Assembly (NCBI GenBank): GCA_951804985.1
Contig: OX638132.1
Coordinates: 84,200,696 to 84,264,695, forward strand
Direction: 5' to 3'
Length of the DNA: 64,000 nucleotides
Source: Dryomyza anilis
Lineage: Eukaryota > Arthropoda > Insecta > Diptera > Dryomyzidae
The notes beneath the pieces are model-generated. The model saw only the letters and a list, made by a program, of their open reading frames with translations, was not told where the DNA came from and made no database searches. Numbering within the stretch: the first letter of the stretch is position 1; every line of letters starts with the position of its first letter. Below, piece after piece: positions 1 to 11,929 of this stretch. The translations under genes were made by a program, and so were the position numbers.

Positions 1-705
1 TGAAATAACTGGCTACACGATGCAAATTTGCATTGCAAATTGCTTCACATCACACAAACAAATTCATAAATTTATGCTGTTGTTTATTTAAACGTCAACA
101 GCATTGAATATGACGTTGTTAATGTTGTTTTCGATGTAAAAATCCATGTCAATCGTTGGATAATACGCACAACATGTCGCACAACAGGCCACATGTTGAC
201 AGTTGTGCGGTGAGGTTGACGCAATTTCAATTAATATGACAAATACTATACATGTAATTCAAGCTCTTGCACGGCACAAAATATTTTTCAGATATATTTT
301 TAAATATGCATATTTAGTTCTCCGTCCTATGCAAATAAAATATAATATTTTTGAAACTAAAATCTTTCCAAGGGATATTTTGATTTTTTAAGACGACGAC
401 CAAAAATATATTATACACTTTTTTCAGATTTCTAAGACTTATTAAACTCTAATGTACGTCTCGAAATTAATGTTAACTTTTTAAATATTTAAATTAAAAA
501 AAAAAAAAAAACATTTTTTTTTCGGTGCACTTGAGATGAAATGCCCCATTTATGAATTTATACGTGGTCTCAATTGAGCTTATTACACAATACTAACGAA
601 TGTATACAATATAAACTAATGAATACAACTATTTTATTCACATTCACCCACAAAAACAGTTGCAATCAAAACATTTATTTTTTCTTTCTTTTACCTCCAT
701 TACAG
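1..705 (+). other. Intron upstream of the exon
   Basis: AT-rich sequence with no credible coding frame. It ends in a pyrimidine-rich tract (about 676-702) followed by CAG at 703-705, which acts as a splice acceptor. A poly-A run near 496-511 and a following T run are the only simple repeats. It is read as the 3' part of an intron of the gene carrying the exon at 706. Confidence 0.6.
676..705 (+). promoter_or_regulatory. Splice acceptor
   Basis: A pyrimidine-rich tract (TTTATTTTTTCTTTCTTTTA, then CCTCCATTA) runs into CAG at 703-705. The frame continues open directly downstream, which supports use of this site. Confidence 0.7.
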
Positions 706-1011
706 ATACTCCAACATGATGCCCACCTCGCCCGACTTCTTTGGCCACCCGTATGCGCTCTTCCGCGGTCCGCCGACGACAATGCGAACGCGAGACAGTC
801 CCGTCAATACGTTCGCACTCGATCTGCAGACGGCCAACAAACGTGGTGGCGGCGGTGGAGTTGCCGTCGAACATTTAGCAGCCGCTGCTGCTGCCGCAGC
901 AGCACAACAACAACAACAGCAACAACTGCAACAACAACAACAGCAGCAGCAGCAACATTCACAACCACCGCCGCCGCCACCAACACCATCTGCGCCACCA
1001 CCACCACCGAG
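706..1011 (+). CDS. Internal coding exon of an unidentified fly gene, with polyAla/polyGln/polyPro runs
   Basis: This is the only host coding exon I can support. The exon is 306 nt: its first base completes a codon begun in the previous exon, then 101 codons follow, and AG is left over for the next exon. Translation reads Tyr-Ser-Asn, then a Met-Met at 716. After the Met come a non-repetitive stretch of about 43 residues (including MMPTSPDFFGHPYALFRGPP), a run of five Gly, nine Ala, seven Gln, Leu, nine Gln, then His-Ser-Gln and Pro-rich segments. The open frame stops three bases into the putative intron (TAA at 1013-1015), as expected if 1012 is a donor. Such homopolymer runs are typical of dipteran developmental regulators and RNA- or DNA-binding proteins, but no domain is present and I do not recognise the gene. 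The Met at 716 could also be a start codon of an alternative transcript. Reading frames on the opposite strand over this exon are shadows of CAG-type repeats. Confidence 0.72.
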
Positions 1012-1017
1012 GTAAGG
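1009..1017 (+). promoter_or_regulatory. Splice donor
   Basis: GAG|GTAAGG is a near-consensus metazoan 5' splice site with the cut after 1011. The reading frame meets TAA immediately beyond it, which fits an exon end. Confidence 0.75.
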
Positions 1018-4000
1018 TTTAAAGCGACGCCACTGCTGCAATGGCGATGGCGCTGCAGAGTTGCCATCGCAAGTCAAACGACGACGTCGGCGAAACAATC
1101 AACTCGGATGACAAATCAAAAGTGTCATAAATTTTCTAACATATCTCTTCAATCAACAAAAGCTAAAGTTCAGCAATCAACAAAAATTCAAAAAATCGCA
1201 AAAATTTACACAAAATGCGTTTCAAATTTTCAAATTTATTGAAAATTTTTAAAAATTTGCAAAAATTAAATTTTCTTAAAATAACAAACAAATGCTTATA
1301 TTATATATATTGAGTTGGTATAAATTAGGTTATAATATAGGAAAACCAAAAATAGTTGTAGAAAATTGTAAATATTATTCAAAAAGTTAAATACCAAATG
1401 GCTTTGAAAAGGTCTTGGTTTTTATGCTGTAGCCCCATGAGCTGGTAAAAAGGACTTTATTCCCCACTTTAAACTAAGTAGTGTCCATATTATGTATTTT
1501 ATAAAACTTAAGCTAACTATTGCATAATCATCGGTTACTAAGCTATCATCATTGTAAGACAAAACGCCAAAAAGCACAATAATAATTTTAGAGTAATTCT
1601 AAAAATACGTTTTAAATATTTATTATAGAGTACTAACTAAACATATTGTAATTTGTTTTAGAATTAGCTATATGCAGAGCATTCTGAGCAAAAGTAACAG
1701 AGATAAAAGAGACACATAATACTATAGAAAAAATAGAAAGATAGAAAGAGAGAAAAACTTTTATCATTAATATAAGTCAATTTAGAACTTAAATAAACAT
1801 AACTATATTTAATTCATATCACAAGTTTAAAATTAGATTAAGCTTAGTTGTTCCCCTAAGTAGAATACTTCTTAATACATTTAAGTAAAATAATTCTCAA
1901 TATTAGAAATAAGTTTATTGATATCATTTTATATTAAACATTAAACATATGTTTGATCTAAAGTGTTTATAAACACAGTTAAATCTATAACAAATATAAA
2001 TACTTTTTATAATTAGAAATAATAATTGATTTTTCTTTCTGTTTATAAGTAATCCTTATTTTATTCATAAAAAAGAAATGTTTTTTTCATTAAAGCTTTA
2101 AAATGCGCAAATATAGATATGTTGCGTAAAAAATAATTAGCAGTAAGAATAGATTCTTCTTTCTATAAACAATTATTTTTTTTATTCATGAAAAAAGAAA
2201 TTATTTGTTCATCAAAGTTTTATAATGCGTTATATCTATCACAAATATATTTATGTTTCGTTTAATGTTTCTTATATCTATGCACAATACTCTATTTTCA
2301 TTAGAAGTGGAATAGCACAACTTTAAAATGAGTTATATTTGTCAGAAATATAAATTTAATTTTTTAAATGATGTAGTTAAGAAATTAGTTTTGTTTTTTT
2401 TTAATATTTTAAAATATTTTCACAGTATTTCCTATATTTGTACAATACTGCTTATAAAATAACGTTTTCTTTGTCACAACTATTAAAATGTTTAACAATG
2501 AACACATTTTTTTCTTGTTTCTATAAAATATCCCTATCAAAAGCGACATTTTTTGAATAAAAATGGTTATAAAAATGTAATTTATCACAAATATTAATAT
2601 GTTTCATAAATAAGGAAGAATTAAAGAAATATTTTATTACGTCCTAATAAATTTTTTAATTGCTATTCAAAGTTCAATAAGGCTTTTAGAAAATGTTTAT
2701 GTGTCTCACAAATATGGTTTATACAATAAAGTAGTATTAAAGTAGTAGAAAACCTTAATATTTTAAAAAATATATTTTCTATATTTCTAATAAAAAATGT
2801 TAAATAATTTAAAAATATTTTATCTTTGTCACAAATTGTATAAAAAAAATATTTGTGAAAATGTTAAACAAACAGTTTCTTACTTTAAAGAATATAAATT
2901 TTTACGTTGAAAAACATTTATATTTGTGACAGATAAAAATATGTTTAATAAAGAGAAATAATAAATAGGGTAAAATCACAAGTATTAATATGTTTTATAA
3001 AAGAAATATAATAGTTTCTTAATTAAAACATATTTCTGAATGAGTTGATTTTTTTTTTTTTTTTTTGAGAAGATTTAAACCTTATTATTTTAAAAAATAT
3101 TTTTTCTATATTTCTAATAAAAAATGTAAAATAATTTAAAAATATTGTATATTTGTCACAAATTGTATAAAAAAATGTTTGTGAAAATGTTAAACAAACA
3201 GTTTCTTAATTTATAGAATATAAATTTTTACATTGAAAAACATTTATATTTGTGACAGATAAAAATATGTTTAATAAACAGAAATAAAAAATAGAATAAA
3301 ATTACAAGTATTAATATGTTTTATAAATGAAATATAATAGTTTCTTAATTAATAATAATCAATAAACTACATAGACAACAGATTAGTTTTCTAATTAATA
3401 AAAATATATTTTTGTTTCTTTACAATAATGTTAAATGTCAAAAATAATTTATTTTGTATAAAATTATCTATTTATTCTTATTGATAGTGTCACAATTATG
3501 AATATGTTTCATAATTAAAAATTTAACTCTTTCTTCTTTTTATATTTTTCTTAAATGTGGACATATATTTTTTTTTAAATAATGCTTGGAAATGACTTTA
3601 TATTTGTGACAAACATAATTCTCTTTTATTAATTTGAAAGTGTAAACGTAGTTTCTGTTTTCTTAAAAAATATTTCAACAAAAAATATTTTAAAACATAA
3701 TAATGTGTTTAAAAAATCATATTTGACGCAAATATAAATATGTTTACTGTACAGATATACGTTTTATATAGAAAATATGTACTTATTTTATTTATATAAT
3801 TCCATATTTCTTTAGAAAGTTAAACTTTATGTTTATAAAAATATATTTTTATTAAATTATGTTTATAAAAGTAGTTTTCGCAAATATTTCATAAAAAGAT
3901 TCTGCAGTAAATCATATTTAATTAAATTAAATTGTTAAATTTAAATTAAATTCTATCAAATATAATTGATTTTTACAATAATATGCAATAGATGACACAG

Positions 4001-6965
4001 CTTTAAACTTTAAACAATATTTATAAAATTCTTTGTTCGATTAACCTAAAATTTCTGTGAGTGATCTATCTATTTATGCACTCAACTAAAACCTAAAATT
4101 ACAAAGAACACACAATAAACAATTTGAAATATTTACGTGCGACGCAGATATTTTTGTCAACGTATCTTTGTAAACTTTTTATTGCAACTACATACTTTTA
4201 TTAAGTTCTACAAGAAAAATGTAATCCATAAGGTTTACTATATGTCAAAGTCAAAAATATTCAATTCTAAAGATTGCCGCCATAGAGTAATGTGTTCAAG
4301 TAATACCATGTAAAACCCTTTTTAACACTGCAATATGGTTTCTTTTTAAACTCTTCAAATACTATTAATATCACTTAATACTAAGCAAACAAATATTATA
4401 ACAAAAAGTTTAGTAAACTTACATAAAGTTAGTACTTAAATCAACAATTATACAACGTGCTAGACGTATAAATAAAGCTAATATTCTAACGGTATGAGAT
4501 GTAAAACTGCTCCATTTGCCAAAAAGTAGCAAATAAAGTAGTTAATTAGAAATTTAATTTACGAAAATATTTAGTCGAAATCATATAAATTATTAGAACA
4601 TAAGTTATACAATGCTTAAACAAGTAAATTATACAACCCATTATACGATTTAGTTGTAAACATATTATACGATAAAGTATACGCGGTAAATGGTAGTGAA
4701 CAAAATTAATTAATAGAAGATATACATATAACTTAAATAAAGGCAATAAATAAGCTAATACTTAATAAACAATATCAATATATAATACTCAACATAATAA
4801 TAGTTAAATAGTAGTAGTTTTTCTTTGAATCATTTTAAAGTTTCACAAATCTATCAATGATATAAAATACCTTTTTCTTGGCTCGTTTCATTTGAGCTTT
4901 ACATTTTAAAAGCAATTATTATAAGGAGCACATTGTAAAATGCAATTTTTAACCAAAAGTACAAAAATATATAAAATATTGTAATGCACTGCATCGACAA
5001 ATTGAATGGCAAAATTGACAAAATAGCAGATGTTCATATTTAATCTAAAGAACTAAAGTACCCAAATATCATATCCATCCTTAAAGCAAAAAAAAAATCA
5101 AGAAAAAAACTTCTTAAATTTGTCATAAAAAACTGTATAACTGAAGAAGAGCGCCGACGAGCATGCAGTATACGGAGAGCAGCACACAACATCAACGAAA
5201 ACACCAATACAACAATCAACACTTTACGAAATACGAAATAAGATAAATTATATCACTTAAACCTTTGTAATTATAAACATATAGTAGCAATAATAGTATT
5301 TTATAAATCCAACCAATATTTTGCTTAAACTCAGTAACTTAAATACGTAAGATTAACAATCATGCATTTAAACAAAGTAACTACGTAAACTTAGAGTAAT
5401 GCTTACTATTATTAATAAGCTCATATTCAAGTTAAACATAAACTTTTTCAAATTATTAACAATTTTTCTAAAATCAATATTAACTTTATACTTAAAACTA
5501 TGTCTTCAATCAACTTTAAACTCAATCATGAACTCTGCTGCATGCGGTAAGTGCTGAATCAACAATTTCTACTACTATTCTAAAACATTGTAATATGCAT
5601 TAAATAATCTACTCAAACTCAACATGTAGTGAAAAATCCAAAATAGTATGAAATACTTAATTAAACAAAAACATGCAAAAACTGCATATTAGCTGCGTCG
5701 CAAATAGAATTAGTACTTAGTACTTGAAATTATAATGCATGCGCATCAATAGTAGCAATAGTGAAAATAGTAGTGACTTAGCGAAATAGTAGTCAACACA
5801 CTGCGTTCCAATCACGTTCGAATCAAAAGCTCCACTATGTAAGCTCTTCAACGTATTCAACGAATTAACCCAAACCTAGCCAATTATGATTTATAAAATA
5901 TACTTATCGGAAATATAATATGGTTATCACAAAAATATATTTATACATACTTTAGTAGAGCATGTTACCATTAACAACATCAATCATTTACTAAACATAC
6001 TTAAAAAGACCTTCATCGCTAAAGTAATAGGTACATATTACACCAAAAAATAAAAACTCTGGTAAATTAATGGTATATTAATAGTAAATCAATTATTTTT
6101 ACTATTAAAATTGATCAATAGGATGCATAGTATTAGCGCAATAATATTCAATATGTTAATAAAATAGTATTAATTTAAAACTAAATTATCAGAATTGAAC
6201 TTCACAGCTAGAAAATCACATATTTTACAAACCTTGTTACATAAAACAATAGTATTTATACTATTAAATATAATAAAATTGATATTTTTATATTGAATTT
6301 TTTAAAAACTGAAAAAAAATTAATTATAATAATTTTTCAGCTATTATGAAAAAAAGTGTCATAAGTGAAAGGGACACTTTGTACTGAGTGAACATAACAA
6401 TTACATAATATTTATTCAGTTATTTACTATTTAAAACATTCTTTTCCGAAATTATTATAAATGTATAAGATAAAAATCAAAAATTTCGTACAGCCTCAAT
6501 GAATTGATATGTTTATCCATGTCCTATCATCTTATTGATGATTTCATTCTCTATTTATTCGTAAATCATTTGAAACCAATATGCTCGGTATTTATATTTT
6601 CAATAACTACTTTTAAAACACATCATTCACACATCTACTACATATGTATATCAATTATGCATTAAAACTGCTTAATAAAATAATACACGAAACATAGTAT
6701 GTCTAAAGCCAACAATTTAAAAACTGCAATTATGTTTTGGTTTCAACAAATATTTCAATTTGTTATAATAAACATGCAGACATACTTTTTTTACTGGTTA
6801 TAAATGCTACATTATTCCATGCAATCAAATAAAACTTTGATTCCCGAATATTCCCGATTTTCCCAAAAATATCTTATTCGACTTAGAATTTCTAGATCAA
6901 GTTCAATGATACATGTTACAATATATTTGAAATCAAAATAAAAATTAAGTCAGACAAGATTAACA
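1012..6965 (+). other. AT-rich intronic DNA with degenerate internal repeats
   Basis: No coding frame is supported. From about 1900 to 3900 the sequence repeatedly uses variants of TTTGTCACAAATAT and AATATGTTT, suggesting an old, diverged satellite or repeated element. From about 4000 to 6960 it is plain AT-rich DNA. The stretch 6040-6310 has a patch of short TAGTA/TACTA words resembling the MITE family described at 20804 but too diverged to delimit. Confidence 0.5.
2749..3356. repeat. Direct duplication of a ~278-bp AT-rich unit
   Basis: The segment 2749-3028 recurs at about 3077-3356, offset by about 328 bp, with high identity. Shared landmarks are AACAAACAGTTTCTTA and CATTTATATTTGTGACAGAT. 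A short spacer with a T run (3050-3066) lies between the units. It could be slippage or unequal exchange within the wider degenerate repeat field of 1.9-3.9 kb. Confidence 0.75.
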
Positions 6966-7281
6966 CTGAAAAAAAATCATCATCATATAGAAGAATTTCG
7001 TTTTTCAAACCATGATTCACTGTATTGATGAACAATTCATAATATTGATGACTACAAAACATCAATGTTATGAATGCATTTTTCAATATAATGAAGTATA
7101 TATGAAGAACACGTTTCACCATATTAATGAACAATAACATAAAGTACAACATATATCTACATCATATTGAAGAATGCTGTTCATCAAACAAAATTTCTAT
7201 CAAAATATTTATTTTTCTTTGATTTTTTGCCATACTTCTCAGTTCTCAAATAGTTCTTGTATGTTATTTCTTATATAAGTA

Positions 7282-8529
7282 CTGCGTCGAATAAAATTGT
7301 CCTTTACATATCTTCCCATAATGTGCTATTGCAAGATTCAAATTAAAAAATTTTGATCACAGTAGCTCTGAATTAAATGGCAGAAAATAATTTGTGTCAG
7401 TTGTAGTCAATACAAAATTTATTTAACGCGAACATGGCAAACGAAGTGGAAGTGCGAGAAAATATAATTAAAATTTTTCAAAAACAACCTAGTTGGTCTT
7501 TTAAAAAAATTGCCAAGGAGGTAGGGGCTAACCCTAATTTCTCGCGTTATCAACCGCTTTAAGGAAGACCTGAGTATTGATCGGAAGAAAGGTTCTTGTA
7601 AAAAAAAGGGCCACAGGATCGTGAAAAGTCGAAGAAGGTTGTGAATATTTTAAAGAAAGATCCAAGCGTCTCCGGAAGGAAATTGGCAAGAAAGGCGGAT
7701 TGCTCAGAATCTTTCGTGTACAGGACTAAGAAAGAAGCTGGGCTGAAGACGAACAAGGTCCAAAAAGTTCCGGATAGAAATGCCGTCAAGAATGAAACCG
7801 AAAAACAACGAGCTAAAAAGCTGAACCAAGATTTTTTTTTAAATTCGATTGCTGCATAATGGACGACGAAACTTATGTTTTAGCGGACTTTTCTCAGCTA
7901 CCTGGGCAGGAATTTTATACAGCCGATTCTCGAAGAAATGTCGCTGAAAAATTCAAATATAAAAAAATAACAAAATTCCCAAAGAAATTCCTTGTTTGGC
8001 AGGCAATTTGCAGTTGTGGAAAAAGGAACAACTCATTCGTGACATCGGGTACAATTCATAGCAAAATATATGTGAAAGAATGCTTGCAAAAGAGATTGCT
8101 TCCATTTTTACGCCAACATGAAGTGTCCACATTTTTTTGGCCTGACCTCGCTTCATGTCACTACAGCAAAACGGCCTTAGAGTGAATCCAACAAAATGCA
8201 GTGATTTTGGTGCCTACAGAAGACAATCCACCAAACTGTCCAGAACTCAGGCCGATTGAGAGATACTGGGCTTTAGTAAATAGGGCGATGAAGACAACAC
8301 AAAATGTGGCCAAAGACCTTCAAGACATTAAAAGAAAGTGGTCTTCAGCAGCTGTGAGGGGTTCCGGAAAAATTAAAACTTTTTATTAAAAAATATTAAT
8401 TTCTGGTTTTATATTTTTTTTTAAATCTAAAAATAATTTGCAAAATAAAATATTTTATTCTATGTAAATTCGATTACTAGATTTCTAGATTTTTTTCATT
8501 TTTGTAGTGGACAATTTTATTCGACGCAG
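7282..8529 (+). mobile_element. Tc1/mariner-superfamily DNA transposon, DD37E-like
   Basis: Terminal inverted repeats of 21 bp are identical: 7282-7302 begins CTGCGTCGAATAAAATTG and 8509-8529 is its exact reverse complement. The left flank is TA (7280-7281), the expected target; the right flank reads TC (8530-8531), so one target copy has mutated. The total length of 1248 bp is normal for an autonomous element of this superfamily. The enclosed transposase frame is broken. Confidence 0.9.
7433..8389 (+). pseudogene. Degraded DD37E-type transposase gene
   Basis: Reading starts at an ATG at 7433 (MANEVEVRENIIKIFQ), an N-terminal helix-turn-helix-like segment that is then lost to stops and frameshifts near 7560-7640. 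The frame resumes at 7641-7858 (HTH/linker region) and again at 7859-8185, then continues past a TGA (8183-8185) to 8389. The catalytic region shows a first acidic site in MDDETYV, a second in FWPDLASCHYS and a third in the PELRPIERYW motif. Counting the stop as one codon, 37 residues lie between the second Asp and the Glu, the spacing that defines the DD37E group. It encoded cut-and-paste transposition in the nucleus but is no longer functional here. Confidence 0.88.
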
Positions 8530-8754
8530 TCCTTAATGCTTGCTCGACATGAATAAAGGAATTAAATGTTTTGTAATATATTTATTTATAATACAACTAT
8601 TTATTAATAACAAGTTATATATATATTTTTTTCGTTTTTTTTTTGCAATTTTTTTTTTCGTATAATTTCTTTTTTTATAATTTTTTTTTGATCATTTTTT
8701 TAAGGAACTTTTTTCGAATTTCGTTTTCTAATCACAATTTTTTTTTAAATATGT

Positions 8755-9221
8755 TGTTACGAAAATTTAGTCTACCGAAAACTGTTCTACGAGTTCGTAT
8801 CGCTGGATTGTGCATAAAATAAAAACAAACTAATATTTGGTATTAATTAATTAGTATTAATTAAGTTTATTTATTGAAATAACAACTTAAAGAATAATCA
8901 CTTATATTAACTGCTGAATTTTTATAATTTAGCTTTACAATGTTCACTCACGAGACGCACTAGTTAACTATCAAATCACAACTGAAGTTCTGTGCCTCAG
9001 ATGCGACGCTCTTATGTACTGCATGCATCATTTCGTAAATGACGCATGCTATTGGCATCTCATTCGCACTTATGTGTTTTTAATGTGCTGTTCTTTTATC
9101 TCTTTCTTGCACATTGCCTCAATGCGCTGATTGATTTTCCGTCTCTTTTGCTTAGTGCGCTGAATTGTTTCGCGTCTCATTTACTCATGTACAGTGGAGC
9201 AAATTACTCCTTTTCGTAACA
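8755..9221 (-). mobile_element. Solo LTR of a Ty3/gypsy-like or related retrotransposon (copy 1)
   Basis: A 467-bp segment starts TGTTACG and ends CGTAACA, the TG...CA form of LTRs. Most of its length is homologous to 60755-61271. Read on the minus strand it carries an AT-rich TATA-like stretch followed about 25-30 bp later by TTCAGTTGTG, similar to an initiator. No internal retroviral genes adjoin it, so recombination to a solo LTR is inferred. The flanks are ATGT (left) and ATAT (right), so a 4-bp target duplication with one change is possible but not proven. Confidence 0.7.
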
Positions 9222-9588
9222 ATATAAAAAAATGTTCATCAATTAATTTATTCTGAAAAAAGTATTAGTTTAATAATATGCATCATATATATCATCATAT
9301 AGTATATTCATAAATATTATGAAAACTTTACAAACAAATTTTTATTTATTCATAGATAGTATGATTATATTCATCAATATGATAATTCAAATTCATTGTA
9401 TTGAAGATTTTGTTCTTCATGATATTCATGATATTTGATAGTATGAATAAGTTCATATATATAATAAATGCATTCCTCAATATATCAATTTATGAACGGT
9501 GATATTACTATGATGAATGTGGTAGTTTGCAAAAAAATTCATAATATGTATGAATAAATTCATAATATAGATGAATTTTTTTCTGTGC

Positions 9589-9940
9589 AGATTTAGGGTT
9601 ATTAAGTTGCTTTACTGCATAAATTTACAAAAATATAATAATCATTTTGTGACAAGACTTCAACAAATGTCATGCAGGATGAGGTGGTTACTTTTCAAAT
9701 ATATCATGACGAAAATGCTATCGGTTATCGATATTACTGTGCTGACATTCAGTAATCAGATCTAGGGTTATTAAGTTGCTTTACTGCATAAATTTACAAA
9801 AATATAATAATCATTTTGTGACAAGACTTCAATAAATGTCATGCTGGATGAGGTGGTTACTTTTCAAATATATCATCAATATATTGCATGACGAAAATGC
9901 TATCGGTTATCGATATTACTGTGCTGACATTCAGTAATCA
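9589..9940. repeat. Recent tandem duplication of a ~170-bp unit
   Basis: Unit one (9589-9758) begins AGATTTAGGGTTATTAAG and unit two (9759-9940) begins AGATCTAGGGTTATTAAG. The units are nearly identical apart from a ~12-bp insertion (ATCAATATATTG and neighbours) in the second and a few substitutions. Any open frames here are incidental. Confidence 0.92.
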
Positions 9941-11925
9941 TTAAGGCATCTTTAATATCAATTGCTTTCGGGCAATAATTTTAATTTCAAAATCATTCTG
10001 TCTTTTCACGTTATATCAATTATAGATACGACCAATATTAATGTAGGAAATTTTAATACATTTTTATATTTTCGAGAAAAATATAAATCAAATAATTACA
10101 AATACACTTTAATAGAAGAGATTTTTTACAGTAAATGTAGTAGTACATACTTTTGAGTGCATTTGTATTTCAATCACTTGATATTACTACACAATGTATT
10201 AGAAACACGATATCTCCACATATTGCAGAATTTGTATTATGTTTTTGTTTTTGATATATTTTTTTAATATTTTATCTGCGAGTGTGAACATTTACAAAGA
10301 AAACTCAAGCTCATATTCTGCAGGAAGGAATATATTAAAATTTGCGCATATTAATTATACATATTATTCAAATGAAAAGCTCTACTTAAATGTTAATGAT
10401 TTTAAATATGGCTTAAATAGTTGTGCTCCCATTTTTATTTTCAGGAAAATATATTTTTGTATTTTCATAAATAGATATTTAAAATAGTACATTTTAACAG
10501 AATACAATTAAAATAAATGAATAATGTAGTAAAACTAAAAACAGATGTAGTATTTTTACAACATATTGCAGTTAAATATATACAGTAAAAAATTTTTTTT
10601 TTTTTTATATTTTTCATGAAGTTAACTAAATACAGAATGTAATAAAATAAATGCATATGTACTAATTAAATTTTTGTTAGTAAATTAAAAACATATGTTG
10701 TAATATTTGTAAAAAAAATAATTTTAAAACTTTGCACTCAGTGCGCCTTACAATGAGATCAGAAATTTCGACAATATCTAAATTACAATTTGTAATTTTT
10801 TAACTAAAACATGCTCCGCATTATCATCATCATCATTATCTGTAATGAGTTGTTTTTATTTTTCAAATGCTTTCTGCATCCAAATGAAGCCAAATGCCAG
10901 ATGAAGCAAACAACGAAAAGACTTTTTTCTGCGGCTTTTCTTCATTTTGCCGGATTGACTTGAACCCGGTCGGTTTGTCGCTGTGACCCCGCTGCAATCT
11001 GGCCTCCTGTCTCAAGGCATTCGCATCGCGTGCTGGCGACGCATTATTGCATTACGAGAAGACTGCAAAAGAAATGTATGTGGCGCGCAAGGATAACAAG
11101 GACATGCATGCATTCGAACATCGGCAATTGCAGGCACGTGGCAACAACAAGAACAACAACAACAACAACCAGACAAATTCATTAGGAAATTAAATTAAAA
11201 TAAACATTAAGAGTTGGCAAAATACTTCCTCGTGTCTGGATTTATGTCAATCTAATAAAAAGCAAAAATTCTATTCTTTTTTTTTTTTTTGTAATCCTTA
11301 TTGTCAAGCGACAGGCATGACAGACGACTTAAAGCGTGGTTGTTTTATTTATATATTTTTTTATTAATGTTTATTTAAATTTATATCAAACGGAAGCGGA
11401 AGTACAGCGCATGCAGTTATGGCGATGTGCGTTTGTATAAGTGACAGGGTATGTGTGTGTTGTTTGGCATGTAATCCACTCGCATGCTTTCAAACACTTG
11501 GTCGGCTTACTGCATCCTGTCTGTAATTACGCTTCCTTCGGCTCAACTTCGATTCCGACCACGACGACATCCACTGCCGGGACGCCCATCGAGGCCCTTT
11601 GTACGATGTTGTATGTTAGGACGTCATAATTTATATAAATTTTCGTGTTTGTTGCGCATTTTTCGCGACGGCATTTTTTCCCACTTTTAGCGCAATATTT
11701 AAATGTTGCTAATAATGGCGTTAATCTCGCTGGCAGCTGTTGCAGCGATTTGCCTTTCCTGACAATATCCGTGCGATAAAGAAAAGATTTTTGTCAAAAA
11801 AAAAAAAAAATACTATAAAAATAAATATATGAAAATTCACGACTAAATCTAATTTATGTGCATTTCATTGTGAGCAATTTTTAGTGCATATGTGATGTAG
11901 TCGAGGGGAAAAACAGCACTACAGC
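9941..11925. other. Intronic DNA, partly unique and of higher GC
   Basis: The stretch 9941-10900 is AT-rich with nothing recognisable. The stretch 10920-11160 is non-repetitive and of clearly higher GC, ending in a CAACAA-type simple repeat. The stretch 11390-11770 is again higher GC. These could hold regulatory DNA, but I see no specific site and no supported exon. Confidence 0.4.
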
Positions 11926-11929
11926 TTTT

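Larger units (their letters stand above)
6966..9588. mobile_element. Composite: AT-rich TIR-like element hosting two later insertions
   Basis: The left edge reads CACTGAAAAAAAATCAT and the right edge reads ATGAATTTTTTTCTGTG, which are inverted copies of each other with few changes. Both flanks carry the same degenerate short repeat around ATTCATAATATTGATGAA (6985-7190 and 9230-9580). Between the flanks lie the DD37E element and a solo LTR. I infer one old repetitive element split by two younger insertions. The inverted ends are short, so the outer boundaries are uncertain. Confidence 0.45.

Noticed and set aside
644..1098. Minus-strand and other-frame open frames over the exon
   Set aside because: They are shadows of CAG/CCG-type codon repeats; they yield poly-Cys, poly-Gly and poly-Val strings and lack splice signals.
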